The notes below the pieces were generated by a model. It was given only the letters and a program-made list of their open reading frames with translations. It searched no databases and was not told the DNA's origin. Of a stretch of DNA of 37,823 bases, positions 8,998-17,079 are shown piece after piece (the first letter of the stretch is position 1; every line of letters begins with the position of its first letter). A program made the translations under genes and the position numbers. This DNA comes from CAYUFB01 sp964444125. Its GTDB lineage: Bacteria; Patescibacteriota; Dojkabacteria; B142; JAFGMG01. Where the stretch lies: the NCBI GenBank assembly GCA_964444125.1, contig CAYUFB010000010.1, forward strand, positions 1 through 37,823, in the 5' to 3' direction.

Positions 8998-10215
8998 GTG
9001 GAAGAGGAGAGTAATAGTACTTTTTTTTCTGAATCTTCAAGATCTAAAGAGGATGTATCTTCTTTCTTCATTGTGTATCTCTTCAGATACTTTTTGACTA
9101 GGATTGTACAATCTTCACGAATTCTTTCTGTGTTGGTTATCATGCTGATAGACCTGTTTGCCAATTTGAAATCAATTATTGTAAGAAAGATGTATTGGGG
9201 TAGGACTTCGTTTTATAGAACGGCGTTTCAATTTATGGTAATTTTGATCACTGTTGGAGCTTTGATAGCTAGTATTGGTACCAGGACAGACTTATTGGCC
9301 AAAGAAGAGGAGGGGGTAATCGCTTCATCGGGTATTATTGGCAATAACGATATATTCTTGCAAGTTGGTACAGCAGAATCCATAACAGAAGCACAGGTTT
9401 CTGAGGTTGATTATACTATCGCAAAATATACTGTCAAAGCAGGTGATACGCTATCTGGCATTGCGAAAGCTTATGGTGTGTCAGAAGATACAGTTAGGTG
9501 GGCTAATGGGATTCCAGCTGGTCGTGACACTTTGACTGTTGGAATGGTCTTAGATATTCCACCGATGAATGGTATTTTATACACTGTAGCTAGTGGAGAC
9601 AATTTGGACAAAATCATTTCTAAAGTCAAAGATGCAAATAAATTTGATCTTATTGAATTAAATAATTTACAAGGTCCTGATTATGTTGTAAGCGTTGGAC
9701 AGAAATTATTTATTCCTGATGCTACCTTCAAACCCGTCGTTGTCGCAACCGCAGCAAGAAGTGGTGGCTCGGCTTCATATGTGAATGTGACTAACACAGC
9801 TGTAAATGTAGCACCGGGCACTTTTGTGAATCCTATGCAACAATGTCCTGGTTATAAATTTGTTCGTGGTTGGAGGTATAGTCATACTGGAGTAGATTTG
9901 GCTCATCCAGCAGGATGTTGGATCGTAGCGGCAGGTTCTGGTACAGTCTTAAAGGCCGGATGGTGTGGTGGTTCTATGGGTTTTTGTACGGTTATTAAGC
10001 ATGATAACGGTTATAGTACGTTGTATCTTCATGGGCAAGGTCAATTTGCTGTTCAATCGGGCCAAAGAGTATCTGCTGGACAGTCGATCATGACACTGGG
10101 CAATACTGGTTATTCATTTGGGCCTCATTTGCATCTTTCATTATCAGCTCCAGGTGTTGATGTCGTCAATAATTATCACGGACGTATCAATCCAGCTGGA
10201 ATTATTCCGTATTAA
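8998..10215 (+). CDS. membrane-anchored LysM and M23 (LytM) peptidoglycan hydrolase
   Basis: A 405-residue envelope protein. A cytoplasmic N-terminal segment of about 70 residues precedes one membrane helix (about 76-95). Two LysM peptidoglycan-binding repeats follow (about 140-187 and 193-240), the first with YTVKAGDTLSGIAKAYGV. The C-terminal domain is an M23 zinc endopeptidase with the HxxxD pair H296 and D300 (HTGVDLA) and the HxH motif H377-x-H379 (GPHLHLS), so it should be able to cut peptide cross-links. Several cysteines in the M23 part (QQC, AGCW, GWC, GFC) could form disulfides outside the cell. I chose the GTG at 8998 because the -10 box sits right before it; a later ATG would shorten only the cytoplasmic part. 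Confidence 0.88.
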   Translation: MEEESNSTFFSESSRSKEDVSSFFIVYLFRYFLTRIVQSSRILSVLVIMLIDLFANLKSIIVRKMYWGRTSFYRTAFQFMVILITVGALIASIGTRTDLLAKEEEGVIASSGIIGNNDIFLQVGTAESITEAQVSEVDYTIAKYTVKAGDTLSGIAKAYGVSEDTVRWANGIPAGRDTLTVGMVLDIPPMNGILYTVASGDNLDKIISKVKDANKFDLIELNNLQGPDYVVSVGQKLFIPDATFKPVVVATAARSGGSASYVNVTNTAVNVAPGTFVNPMQQCPGYKFVRGWRYSHTGVDLAHPAGCWIVAAGSGTVLKAGWCGGSMGFCTVIKHDNGYSTLYLHGQGQFAVQSGQRVSAGQSIMTLGNTGYSFGPHLHLSLSAPGVDVVNNYHGRINPAGIIPY

Positions 10216-10289
10216 AATTTCCGAAACTTTGTAATTCATGATTTAAATTGATAACATATATACTATTGTATAAATATTATTGTTTACAA

Positions 10290-10805
10290 ATGTTTCCCAA
10301 AAAAAGATTAGCATATTTATTTCTCGCTATTTGTTTTATTATCTTTGGTTATTTCATATATGACACATTTGTATTAATGAAGTCGGGCAAAGACGATATT
10401 GCAAAAGAAGTAGAGAAGGAGGATCAAAAAAAGACAGAAAAAACGAGTGTGGAGATTGTATACAAAGATTATTCTATTGATTTGAAAGCAACTTATGCGG
10501 TATATAAAGATGGGAGAATTTATTTATATAACAATCCTCAAATTTGTGATATTGAATTAATCAATTCTAGTCTAGTGGCTTTCTTGGATGTTGAAAATAC
10601 TGAGTCTTCAAGTGCAAAATCAGCTTCAATTATTGCCGATCCTTTATCTTCAAGGGGTCTGACAATTTCTGGCATTCCTGATACTACAAACGAGATAAAT
10701 CTTGAAAAGTCAGAAACAGGCCTCAAGGGAGATTTAAATCTTGTCTGGACAAATAGACTCATGAAAGGTCATTTCGAGGCAGAGGAGTGTGTTAGTTCGC
10801 TTTAG
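10290..10805 (+). CDS. small single-pass membrane protein, unknown function
   Basis: The frame is open from a TTG at 10248, but the first ATG (10290, MFPKKRLAYLF) is the better start: it places basic residues right before a hydrophobic helix (about residues 6-28), and a TATAAA box lies just upstream. The 171-residue product would be anchored by that helix, with a lysine/glutamate-rich linker and an outer domain of about 110 residues with two cysteines (QICD and EECV). I recognise no family. It follows the LysM/M23 gene after a 74-base gap and may share an envelope role, but that is only proximity. Confidence 0.6.
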   Translation: MFPKKRLAYLFLAICFIIFGYFIYDTFVLMKSGKDDIAKEVEKEDQKKTEKTSVEIVYKDYSIDLKATYAVYKDGRIYLYNNPQICDIELINSSLVAFLDVENTESSSAKSASIIADPLSSRGLTISGIPDTTNEINLEKSETGLKGDLNLVWTNRLMKGHFEAEECVSSL

Positions 10806-10904
10806 GATTGGTATATTAAGTTATGAGTTTATACTGGTGCTTTTACTTGTTCCACTGATTCACTACGAGGTGAGCGAACAAGAACGTTAATGCGAGTCGA
10901 AGTG

Positions 10905-10970
10905 GTCCTTAAGGGGGCTCGAACGTGACTGCGGTAGGCAGGCCCCTGACCTTTTGTACCTGCCCGACAG
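10905..10970. other. GC-rich intergenic island beside tRNA-Ala
   Basis: This stretch is far richer in G+C than the rest of the window. It holds interleaved inverted repeats: GGGGC (10914-10918) with GCCCC (10942-10946), and GGCAGG (10937-10942) with CCTGCC (10959-10964). GGCAGG recurs beyond the tRNA at 11054-11059. Upstream, TTGTTC and GAACAA (about 10848-10885) form another imperfect hairpin. No coding sequence is seen. On the minus strand it lies just after tRNA-Ala and could serve as its terminator, or be a dispersed repeat. Confidence 0.4.
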
Positions 10971-10976
10971 ACAAAG

Positions 10977-11048
10977 TGGAGATAAGGAGAATCGAACTCC
11001 TATCTTATCTATGCCATAGATACGTTCTAGCCGTTGAACTATATCCCC
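10977..11048 (-). tRNA. tRNA-Ala(GGC)
   Basis: A 72-base cloverleaf: acceptor GGGGATA/TATCTCC, D arm GTTC/GAAC, anticodon arm TATCT-ATGGCAT-AGATA, T arm AGGAG-TTCGATT-CTCCT, discriminator A. The third acceptor pair is G-U, the alanine identity element, agreeing with the anticodon. The 3' CCA is not encoded. Confidence 0.95.
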
Positions 11049-11062
11049 ACTCTGGCAGGCGG

Positions 11063-11102
11063 GTGCCATACAAACGCTCTAAATAGCTTAAGCTACAGGT
11101 CC
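11063..11102 (-). pseudogene. possible truncated tRNA-Ala 5' half
   Basis: Read on the minus strand, GGACCTG-TA-GCTT...GAGC-G-TTTGT-ATGGCAC resembles acceptor, D arm and anticodon arm of an alanine tRNA with anticodon GGC. The 3' side of the anticodon stem, T arm and acceptor are missing. It ends 14 bases before the intact tRNA-Ala. It could be a relic of a tandem duplication or chance. Confidence 0.3.
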
Positions 11103-11293
11103 TGCGTCGAAAATGCACTACAGATTCCTCAAATATCATTATATGAATTTGCTTCATCTTCCGTGATTTTCTCCTTTAAGATTCAATTTCCTTCGGTCAT
11201 TGAATCTTTTATTTGATAACTGTGTACATTATACCTGATTAGATAGTGTTGGGGGAATGGTTGTTTGTATGTATTTAGCGGATATATATTTTG

Positions 11294-11302
11294 TGGTATA
11301 AT
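11294..11302 (+). promoter_or_regulatory. extended -10 promoter
   Basis: TG-G-TATAAT (11294-11302) is a perfect extended -10 box. Start of transcription near 11309 makes the ATG at 11325 the first usable start codon of the following gene. Confidence 0.6.
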
Positions 11303-11324
11303 CGTGTCTTTTAGTGCTTTGTAT

Positions 11325-11645
11325 ATGTTGTTGACAGGAACTGAAATTTATATAGATAATGGATCAACGCATCCAGATTCCAGATTCAGAGAGTTGATGG
11401 ATACTTTAACAATACCCATTGAGTCTTCGTTGCTTGACAACTACTTAAACGTACCAGTAACATCTTGTAGAAGGAAATCTCCATATGAAAGATTTTGGGG
11501 AAGGATTGGGGAATTGACTGCACAACAACGTAATCCCCTTATTGAAGCTAATCCAATTGATATAGAAAAAGTTATTGAAGAAGCTCGTTGGCTTATGGAC
11601 CCAACACAATATCAGAAACCGCAATTTCTAGAAAATGTAGCATAA
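11325..11645 (+). CDS. hypothetical protein, 106 aa
   Basis: The frame is open from a TTG at 11265, but the promoter lies inside that extension, so the ATG at 11325 (MLLTGTEIYIDNG) is chosen. The product is soluble-looking, with two cysteine-free helical segments, a basic patch (CRRKSPYERFWGR) and an acidic C-terminal helix (DIEKVIEEARWLMD). No family recognised. It stands alone: its neighbours are tRNA-Ala upstream on the other strand and a convergent SIMPL gene downstream. Confidence 0.55.
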   Translation: MLLTGTEIYIDNGSTHPDSRFRELMDTLTIPIESSLLDNYLNVPVTSCRRKSPYERFWGRIGELTAQQRNPLIEANPIDIEKVIEEARWLMDPTQYQKPQFLENVA

Positions 11646-11711
11646 TAGACTTATTTAACTCGAATATTCGACATTCGTATTTCGCCTTTCGCAATTCTAA
11701 TTCCGCCTTTC

Positions 11712-12515
11712 TTATTCAATCGCGAAACTTACTTGAATCCTAATGTCCAATTCCATTTCGCCAGTTGATACTTCTGTCGCAACGGCTCTATCTGCTGAGG
11801 AAGCTATTTCTAAGTTTTTCATTGCGGTATTTGGTGTAGTTGTATTGTAATCATACGAAATGTCACTAATAACCACAGCCTTGCCGAGTTTGTTATCAGA
11901 TAACTTGGCCAGTTCTTTAGCTTTTGATTCTGCTTTTTCATATGCCAATTTTCTTGCTTCTGATAAGGCATTGGACCTATTTTCTACATCAAATGTGATG
12001 GATTGGATTTCTATTTTTGTATCTTTTTCTGATATTGAGTCGATAAGTTTTGATACTTTGGTACCTTTCTCATCAACATTTTTTATGGTCACCTTGATAG
12101 AGTGTACTGCTTTATATCCCAGTAATTTCCTTCCAGATGTAGCCCAATCATATTCTGGATTGACCTGGAAGTTTGTTGTTTGAATATCTTTTTTGGCAAT
12201 TCCCTGATCCTCAATCAATTTAATGATAGTGTTTGTTCTTTCGTTGACCTTTTCTAATGCAGCTTTGGAAGTATTTTCTGTTTCATAAACACTGAGTGTT
12301 AACTCAGCCATGTCAGGCTTCACAAAAACTTTCCCATCTCCACTTACAGATATTGTATTAACAAATTTGCCTTCGGGGGTTGCACTAGTGCCAAGATTTT
12401 TTATAGAAAAACCCGTTGTGCTTATCAGGACTGCAGATAAGATAATCGTTACTCCAAGTATTATTGTAATTATTAGTGCAGTGATTTGATTCTTGTAATT
12501 TTTTACAATTTCCAT
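11712..12515 (-). CDS. membrane-anchored SIMPL-domain (DUF541) protein
   Basis: A 267-residue protein with an N-terminal membrane helix (about 11-36) and a SIMPL/DUF541 domain (about 52-267). The family is recognised from ISVSGDGKVFVKPDMAEL near the start of the domain, the central LGYKAVHSIKVTIKN segment and the helix SEARKLAYEKAESKAKELA. SIMPL proteins such as Escherichia coli YggE and the Bacillus BP26-like proteins are periplasmic or membrane oligomers with a poorly defined role, linked to oxidative stress in some species. A TATAAT box on the minus strand (complement of 12536-12541) lies about 20 bases before the ATG. The downstream gene is convergent. Confidence 0.85.
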   Translation of the reverse strand: MEIVKNYKNQITALIITIILGVTIILSAVLISTTGFSIKNLGTSATPEGKFVNTISVSGDGKVFVKPDMAELTLSVYETENTSKAALEKVNERTNTIIKLIEDQGIAKKDIQTTNFQVNPEYDWATSGRKLLGYKAVHSIKVTIKNVDEKGTKVSKLIDSISEKDTKIEIQSITFDVENRSNALSEARKLAYEKAESKAKELAKLSDNKLGKAVVISDISYDYNTTTPNTAMKNLEIASSADRAVATEVSTGEMELDIRIQVSFAIE

Positions 12516-12586
12516 CTTAGGAATAATAATAAATAATTATATCTAAGTATAGAATAATCTAGAGAGAAAGAGTAGAAGATAAGACC

Positions 12587-12611
12587 AAAAAAAAGAGGAG
12601 CCTTTGGCTCC
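12587..12611 (-). terminator. intrinsic terminator of the RRM gene
   Basis: On the minus strand GGAGCC, loop AAA, GGCTCC is followed by TC and eight T. It sits 40 bases after the RRM stop codon. Confidence 0.85.
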
Positions 12612-12651
12612 CCTTTAAAGTTTTTATTGAATAAAAACAATACTAATAAAA

Positions 12652-12906
12652 TTAGTCTTGTTTTGGTCTTGCAATATTGACTTTGATCTCTCGGCCATCT
12701 AGTTCTTTTCCGTCGAACATTTCGATAGCTTTTTGAGCACCAGCCTCATCTTTCATAGTAACGAAACCAAATCCTCTAGATCGGTTTGTTTCTCTGTCAG
12801 TGATGACTTTTGCTTCGACAACTTCGCCAGCTTCTTCAAAAGCTTGCTTTAGCATGTCGTCTGTGACGCCCCATGATAAGTTGCCTACGAATAGTTTGTT
12901 TTGCAT
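12652..12906 (-). CDS. RRM-type RNA-binding protein
   Basis: An 84-residue protein made of a single RNA recognition motif: RNP2 is LFVGNLS near the N-terminus and RNP1 is RGFGFVTM in the middle, both with the aromatic residues that stack on RNA bases. Bacterial stand-alone RRM proteins of this type (Rbp in cyanobacteria and others) bind RNA and are often cold-induced. The predicted 5' leader is long (about 90 bases) and T/A-rich, which would suit post-transcriptional control. Promoter and terminator flank it, so it is monocistronic. The C-terminal tail after the RRM is only a few residues (ARPKQD). Confidence 0.93.
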   Translation of the reverse strand: MQNKLFVGNLSWGVTDDMLKQAFEEAGEVVEAKVITDRETNRSRGFGFVTMKDEAGAQKAIEMFDGKELDGREIKVNIARPKQD

Positions 12907-13003
12907 ACTATTAGTAAAATAAATAAACTAACGCTAACGTTTGGAAATAAATAACCGGGAGAAAAAATCTAACCTGTACTTTCATTTCAAACTAGCTACT
13001 TGC

Positions 13004-13031
13004 ATTATAGCATAATTAAAATTTTCTACAA
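13004..13031 (-). promoter_or_regulatory. promoter of the RRM gene
   Basis: Minus strand: TTGTAG (complement of 13026-13031), 16 bases, TATAAT (complement of 13004-13009), preceded by TGC to give an extended -10. Start near 12997. Confidence 0.65.
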
Positions 13032-13050
13032 AATGATAATAAATAATAAT

Positions 13051-13080
13051 TTGCGCAGGCTTGCTTAATGGATATATAAT
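13051..13080 (+). promoter_or_regulatory. promoter of leuS
   Basis: TTGCGC (13051-13056), 18 bases, TATAAT (13075-13080). The leader would be about 20 bases and has no Shine-Dalgarno sequence. It is divergent from the RRM promoter, 20 bases away. Confidence 0.65.
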
Positions 13081-13105
13081 TAGGTTATTTTATTAGATAC
13101 CTTTC

Positions 13106-16100
13106 ATGGAGGCATATGACTTTGGCAAAAATGAATCTAAATGGCGTAAAAAATGGGATGAACTGAAACTCTATAGCACTCCAAAACTAGAAGAAGCTGA
13201 TCAAAAATATTATATCTTGCCACAGTTACCTTATCCATCTGGATCAGGGCTGCATGTTGGACATGCTGAAGTCTATTCTGCATGTGATATATTGGCTAGA
13301 TTCAAAAGAATGCAAGGCAAAAAAGTTCTTCAGGTTATTGGATGGGATGCTTTTGGCCTTCCTGCAGAAAATTATGCAATCAAAACAAATGTTCACCCGC
13401 GTATTAATACTGATAAAGCAATTGATAATTTCAGAGATCAAATCCATAAGATGGGGGTATCGGTAGATTGGGATAGGGAAGTCGGATCACATAATCCTGA
13501 TTATTATAAATGGACACAGTGGTTCTTCTTGCTTATGTATAATCAAGGTCTAGCATATCGCAAAAATCAGAAGGTCAATTGGTGCGATAGTTGCAAAACA
13601 GTACTTGCTAATGAGCAAGTTATTGACAAGGACGGGAAAGAGGTCTGTGAAAGATGTGATAGTGAAATCCAACATAAAATGATGGAGCAGTGGTATCTAA
13701 AGATTACTGAATATGCAGATAGATTGGCAAAAGATTTAGACAAAGTTGACTGGCCAGCTGAGACTGTCAAAAGACAAAGAGATTGGATTGGTAGAAGTGA
13801 AGGGGCAACTGTCAAATTTGAACTTGCAAGTGAACAAAAAGAAGAGAATAAGAAATTTATTGAAGTTTTCACTACAAGGATAGATACGCTTTTTGGAGCA
13901 ACCTATTTGGTTTTGGCTCCAGAACATGATTTAGTCTCAAAAATAGTTAGCGAAGATCAAAGAGAAAATGTGGAAGCATATATCAGGCTTGCCAAAAAGA
14001 AAAGTGAAATCGAAAGAACAGATATGACTAAAGAAAAGACAGGTGTTTTCACAGGCGCTTACGCAATAAATCCTATAAATAATAAACAAATCCCGATTTG
14101 GATTGCAGATTATGTTCTGGTCGAATATGGCACTGGTGCAATCATGGCGGTGCCTGCACATGACAAAAGAGACTGGGATTTTGCGACTAAGTTTCAATTA
14201 GATATGGTAGAAGTAATAAAAAAGCCTGATAGTTTCACTGGAGAAGTATATACAGGTGTTGATTCTGTACTGATAAATTCGGATAAGTTTGATGGACTGA
14301 GTGTCAAAGAAGCACAAAAACGAATTGTAGATAAACTTGCTAAAGAAAGTCTTGGAGAAAATAAAGTCACTTTTAAACTTCGAGACTGGTCAGTAAGTAG
14401 ACAAAGATTCTGGGGAGCACCAATTCCATTTTTGCGCAAAGAAATAGAGAATGATAAATATTTGACTAAGCCAGATTTATTTGTCAATTTTCATGCTTGG
14501 GATAGTAATTCAAAATCAACATATCATCCCTGGATTGAGGAACAATTAAGAAGGCAAAATATCGAAGTGATTAACCCAGATCTACCAAATTCAACTATGC
14601 CTGTTTTAGAAGAATGGTTAGGGGAAGTTGAGAAACAGACAGCTACTAAAGATTTGTCGAATTCAGTAATTAGTGGAAGATCTTTAGGTGGGTGGGCAGC
14701 AATGAAATTTGTAGAAACCAATAAGGTCAGGAAACTTATCTTAGTAGCTCCGTCTACAGTCACTCCTTTTGGGTTCAAGTCATGGCAAAAGTATGCAGAA
14801 ACTCCAGAAATTTTAGAAAGTTTGAAAAACTTTGTCGGTTTTGATGAAGGGGGTAATATAGATTTTGAAAAAGTAAAAGAAAATGCACAAGAAATTTTAT
14901 TAATTATTAGTCGAAATGATCCATACATAGACTATCAGGAAACTATAGATTTCTTGAAAGAAAGGCTTGGAAATATAAGAGTTATGAGTTTTAGGGATTC
15001 AAAGCACTTCAAACTTGAAGATGGATATAGCGAATTTCCAAAATTGCTTGAAGAGATAACCAAAGATGTCCGTCCTGACTTGCAACCTATCCCAGAAAAC
15101 GATTTGCCTGTTATTTTGCCTGATGATGTGGATTTCGTTCCAACAGGACAGTCACCTTTGAAGTATTCAAAGAAGTTTCATGAAGGAGTGGAAGAGAAAT
15201 ACGGGAAGGGCTTTAGCCGAGAATCGGATACGCTAGATACATTTATGTGTTCAAGTTGGTACTATTATAGATATCTTGATCCCAAAAATGATCAAGCCTT
15301 TGCATCACCTGAAGTATTGAAAAGATGGATGCCTGTGGATTTCTATCTTGGTGGTCCAGAACATGTAAATGGTCATTTACTTTATTCGAGATTTTTCACA
15401 AAAGTTCTTTATGATGCAGGTTTTATTGATTTCGATGAGCCATTTAGTGTTCATAAGCATCAAGGCTTGATCTTAGGTGAAGATAACAGAAAGATGAGCA
15501 AGAGATGGGGCAATGTAATCAATCCATCTGATGTCGTAGATGAACATGGAGCAGATACATTACGTATGTATGAGATGTTTATGGGGCCACTTGAAGAGAC
15601 AAAGCCATGGAGTAGCAAAGGAGTACTTGGAATCAAGAGGTTTTTAAATAAGGTCTGGTTCTTGCAAGCAAAAGTACAACAAGAAGCTAATAATAGAACT
15701 CAAGAAAGTTTGATCAATAGATTGATAATTAATGTGACAAATGATATTGAGAATTTAAGTTTTAACACGGCTATTGCAAAGTATATGGAATTTATCAATA
15801 CCTTATCAAAAGATGAGATTGTAAGTAGCGAGGTCTGGAAGAAGTTTTTGTGTCTTCTTGCACCATTTGCACCATTTATCTCAGAAGAACTTTGGGCTAG
15901 ATTGGGTAATCATGTATCTATTCATCAAATGCAATGGCCGGTTGCAGAAAGTAGCAAGATTTTATCAGAAAAGATTAAAATGGCTGTACAGATAAATGGC
16001 AAAGTAAGGGCAATAATCCAGGTTGATGCAGGATTAGAACAAGAAAAGGTTCTTGATATCGCGACAGAGTCGCAAAATATTGCCAGATACTTAGAAGAAA

Positions 16101-16156
16101 AATCTATACGAAAGGTGATATTTGTGAAAGACAAAATAATTAATATAATCTTATAA
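13106..16156 (+). CDS. leuS: leucyl-tRNA synthetase with an embedded serine hydrolase domain
   Basis: Class I synthetase charging tRNA-Leu, 1016 residues against about 800-880 normally. The HIGH motif is HVGH (in SGLHVGHAE), KMSKS is KMSKR (RKMSKRWGN), the CP1 editing domain keeps GTGAIMAVPAHDKRD and the T-rich TTRIDTLFGAT strand, and a zinc-type CxxC pair (WCDSCK, CERCD) is present. The excess length is one insertion at about residues 446-657 (nt 14441-15079), between GAPIPF and PIPENDLPVILP, in place of the short loop usual there. It reads as a complete RBBP9/YdeN-type alpha/beta hydrolase (Pfam Ser_hydrolase): LFVNFHAWDS start, nucleophile elbow G-R-S-L-G with Ser526, Asp605 in SRNDPYI and His634 in DSKHF. 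The two halves of LeuRS rejoin cleanly, so this is an in-frame domain insertion and not a frameshift. The ATG at 13106 is set by the promoter. Confidence 0.95.
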   Translation: MEAYDFGKNESKWRKKWDELKLYSTPKLEEADQKYYILPQLPYPSGSGLHVGHAEVYSACDILARFKRMQGKKVLQVIGWDAFGLPAENYAIKTNVHPRINTDKAIDNFRDQIHKMGVSVDWDREVGSHNPDYYKWTQWFFLLMYNQGLAYRKNQKVNWCDSCKTVLANEQVIDKDGKEVCERCDSEIQHKMMEQWYLKITEYADRLAKDLDKVDWPAETVKRQRDWIGRSEGATVKFELASEQKEENKKFIEVFTTRIDTLFGATYLVLAPEHDLVSKIVSEDQRENVEAYIRLAKKKSEIERTDMTKEKTGVFTGAYAINPINNKQIPIWIADYVLVEYGTGAIMAVPAHDKRDWDFATKFQLDMVEVIKKPDSFTGEVYTGVDSVLINSDKFDGLSVKEAQKRIVDKLAKESLGENKVTFKLRDWSVSRQRFWGAPIPFLRKEIENDKYLTKPDLFVNFHAWDSNSKSTYHPWIEEQLRRQNIEVINPDLPNSTMPVLEEWLGEVEKQTATKDLSNSVISGRSLGGWAAMKFVETNKVRKLILVAPSTVTPFGFKSWQKYAETPEILESLKNFVGFDEGGNIDFEKVKENAQEILLIISRNDPYIDYQETIDFLKERLGNIRVMSFRDSKHFKLEDGYSEFPKLLEEITKDVRPDLQPIPENDLPVILPDDVDFVPTGQSPLKYSKKFHEGVEEKYGKGFSRESDTLDTFMCSSWYYYRYLDPKNDQAFASPEVLKRWMPVDFYLGGPEHVNGHLLYSRFFTKVLYDAGFIDFDEPFSVHKHQGLILGEDNRKMSKRWGNVINPSDVVDEHGADTLRMYEMFMGPLEETKPWSSKGVLGIKRFLNKVWFLQAKVQQEANNRTQESLINRLIINVTNDIENLSFNTAIAKYMEFINTLSKDEIVSSEVWKKFLCLLAPFAPFISEELWARLGNHVSIHQMQWPVAESSKILSEKIKMAVQINGKVRAIIQVDAGLEQEKVLDIATESQNIARYLEEKSIRKVIFVKDKIINIIL

Positions 16157-16215
16157 TCCTAGACAAATAATTGCACAGGTTTTATTATGGATAAATAGAT
16201 TTACACGAAATATTG

Positions 16216-16980
16216 ATGTTTAAGGAAAATAAAGAGTTCTGGTTGTATTCTGTAGGCATTATTGTGATGTTGATTGCTACATATTTCCTTGTTATGGGGT
16301 ATCAATTTCCTTTTGTGGGTTTTCTGACTGATCAAAAAGCAAAAGAATATAAATATAATAGTCAACCTGCATATTTTTTGCAAAGTGACAAGGATTACAG
16401 AGCAATAATAAGAACAAATCGAGGTGATTTTGAGATTGATCTATATGAAAGAAGTGCTCCCAAGACGGTTAATAATTTTGTCTTTCTTGCAGATGAGGGC
16501 TACTATGATGGTGTATCTTTCCATAGGTTGATTCGTGATTTTTTGGTCCAAACAGGAAGTAGAATGACACTAGATAATGATCCAGATAATGATGCAATTG
16601 ACGATCCGGGTTACTTTTTCGAGGATGAAATTAATTGGGATTCTTTGGGTTTGTCTTCTGCCAAAAGAGATGAGCTGCAAAGGGCGGGGTATTCTAATGA
16701 TCAAGGTATTCAATCTAGGAGGCTAGAAAAATATAGCGTAGCAATGGCCAATGCAGGTCCTGATACAAACGGAAGTCAGTTTTTCATTATTCTAGCCGAT
16801 AACTCAGACAGTCGCCTAGATGTGCTCCAAGGTCGTCATACTGTTTTTGGTACAGTTGTATCTGGTTTTCAAGTTTTAGATACCATTAATCAGGCACAAA
16901 TAGAACAAGAGCAAAACGATGCTATCTCAAGACCTCTAGGGGATTATTACATCAAAGAGATAATAATCAGAGTCATTTAG
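16216..16980 (+). CDS. membrane-anchored cyclophilin-type peptidyl-prolyl isomerase
   Basis: A 254-residue protein: N-terminal membrane helix (about 10-33), then a cyclophilin domain with the catalytic FHR (in GVSFHRLIRDF), the Q of FLVQTGS and the GSQFFI strand. It should catalyse proline cis/trans isomerisation on the outer side of the membrane. Compared with short bacterial cyclophilins it carries two expanded loops: an Asp-rich one (DNDPDNDAIDDPGYFF), which might bind Ca2+, and a helical stretch (AKRDELQRAGYSNDQG). The start is taken at ATG 16216, one codon after an in-frame TTG. It follows leuS by 59 bases on the same strand and may be transcribed with it. Confidence 0.88.
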   Translation: MFKENKEFWLYSVGIIVMLIATYFLVMGYQFPFVGFLTDQKAKEYKYNSQPAYFLQSDKDYRAIIRTNRGDFEIDLYERSAPKTVNNFVFLADEGYYDGVSFHRLIRDFLVQTGSRMTLDNDPDNDAIDDPGYFFEDEINWDSLGLSSAKRDELQRAGYSNDQGIQSRRLEKYSVAMANAGPDTNGSQFFIILADNSDSRLDVLQGRHTVFGTVVSGFQVLDTINQAQIEQEQNDAISRPLGDYYIKEIIIRVI

Positions 16981-17079
16981 TCTTCTTTTTTGATTATAGA
17001 TTTCATATATTTTTCATCTAATTTTAATAATTTTGCAATCATGATTGTATAGAATCTGGCTGTTATTAATTAATTCTTG

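Noticed and set aside
10248..10289. TTG at 10248 as start of the small membrane protein
   Set aside because: The added residues are AT-rich noise overlapping promoter-like sequence, while ATG 10290 directly precedes a basic patch and a membrane helix.
10990..11150. Minus-strand frame of about 50 codons (MKQIHIMIF) with an AGGAG upstream
   Set aside because: It runs through the possible tRNA half and into the intact tRNA-Ala, so coding is improbable.
10887..11216. 60-codon frames on both strands around tRNA-Ala
   Set aside because: They cover the tRNA and have no family signal or conserved start context.
11265..11324. TTG start extending the 106-residue protein upstream
   Set aside because: A perfect extended -10 promoter (11294-11302) lies inside the extension.
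15925..16134. Minus-strand frames inside leuS, clpC, mreB and rpsA
   Set aside because: They are shadows of strongly supported genes on the other strand.
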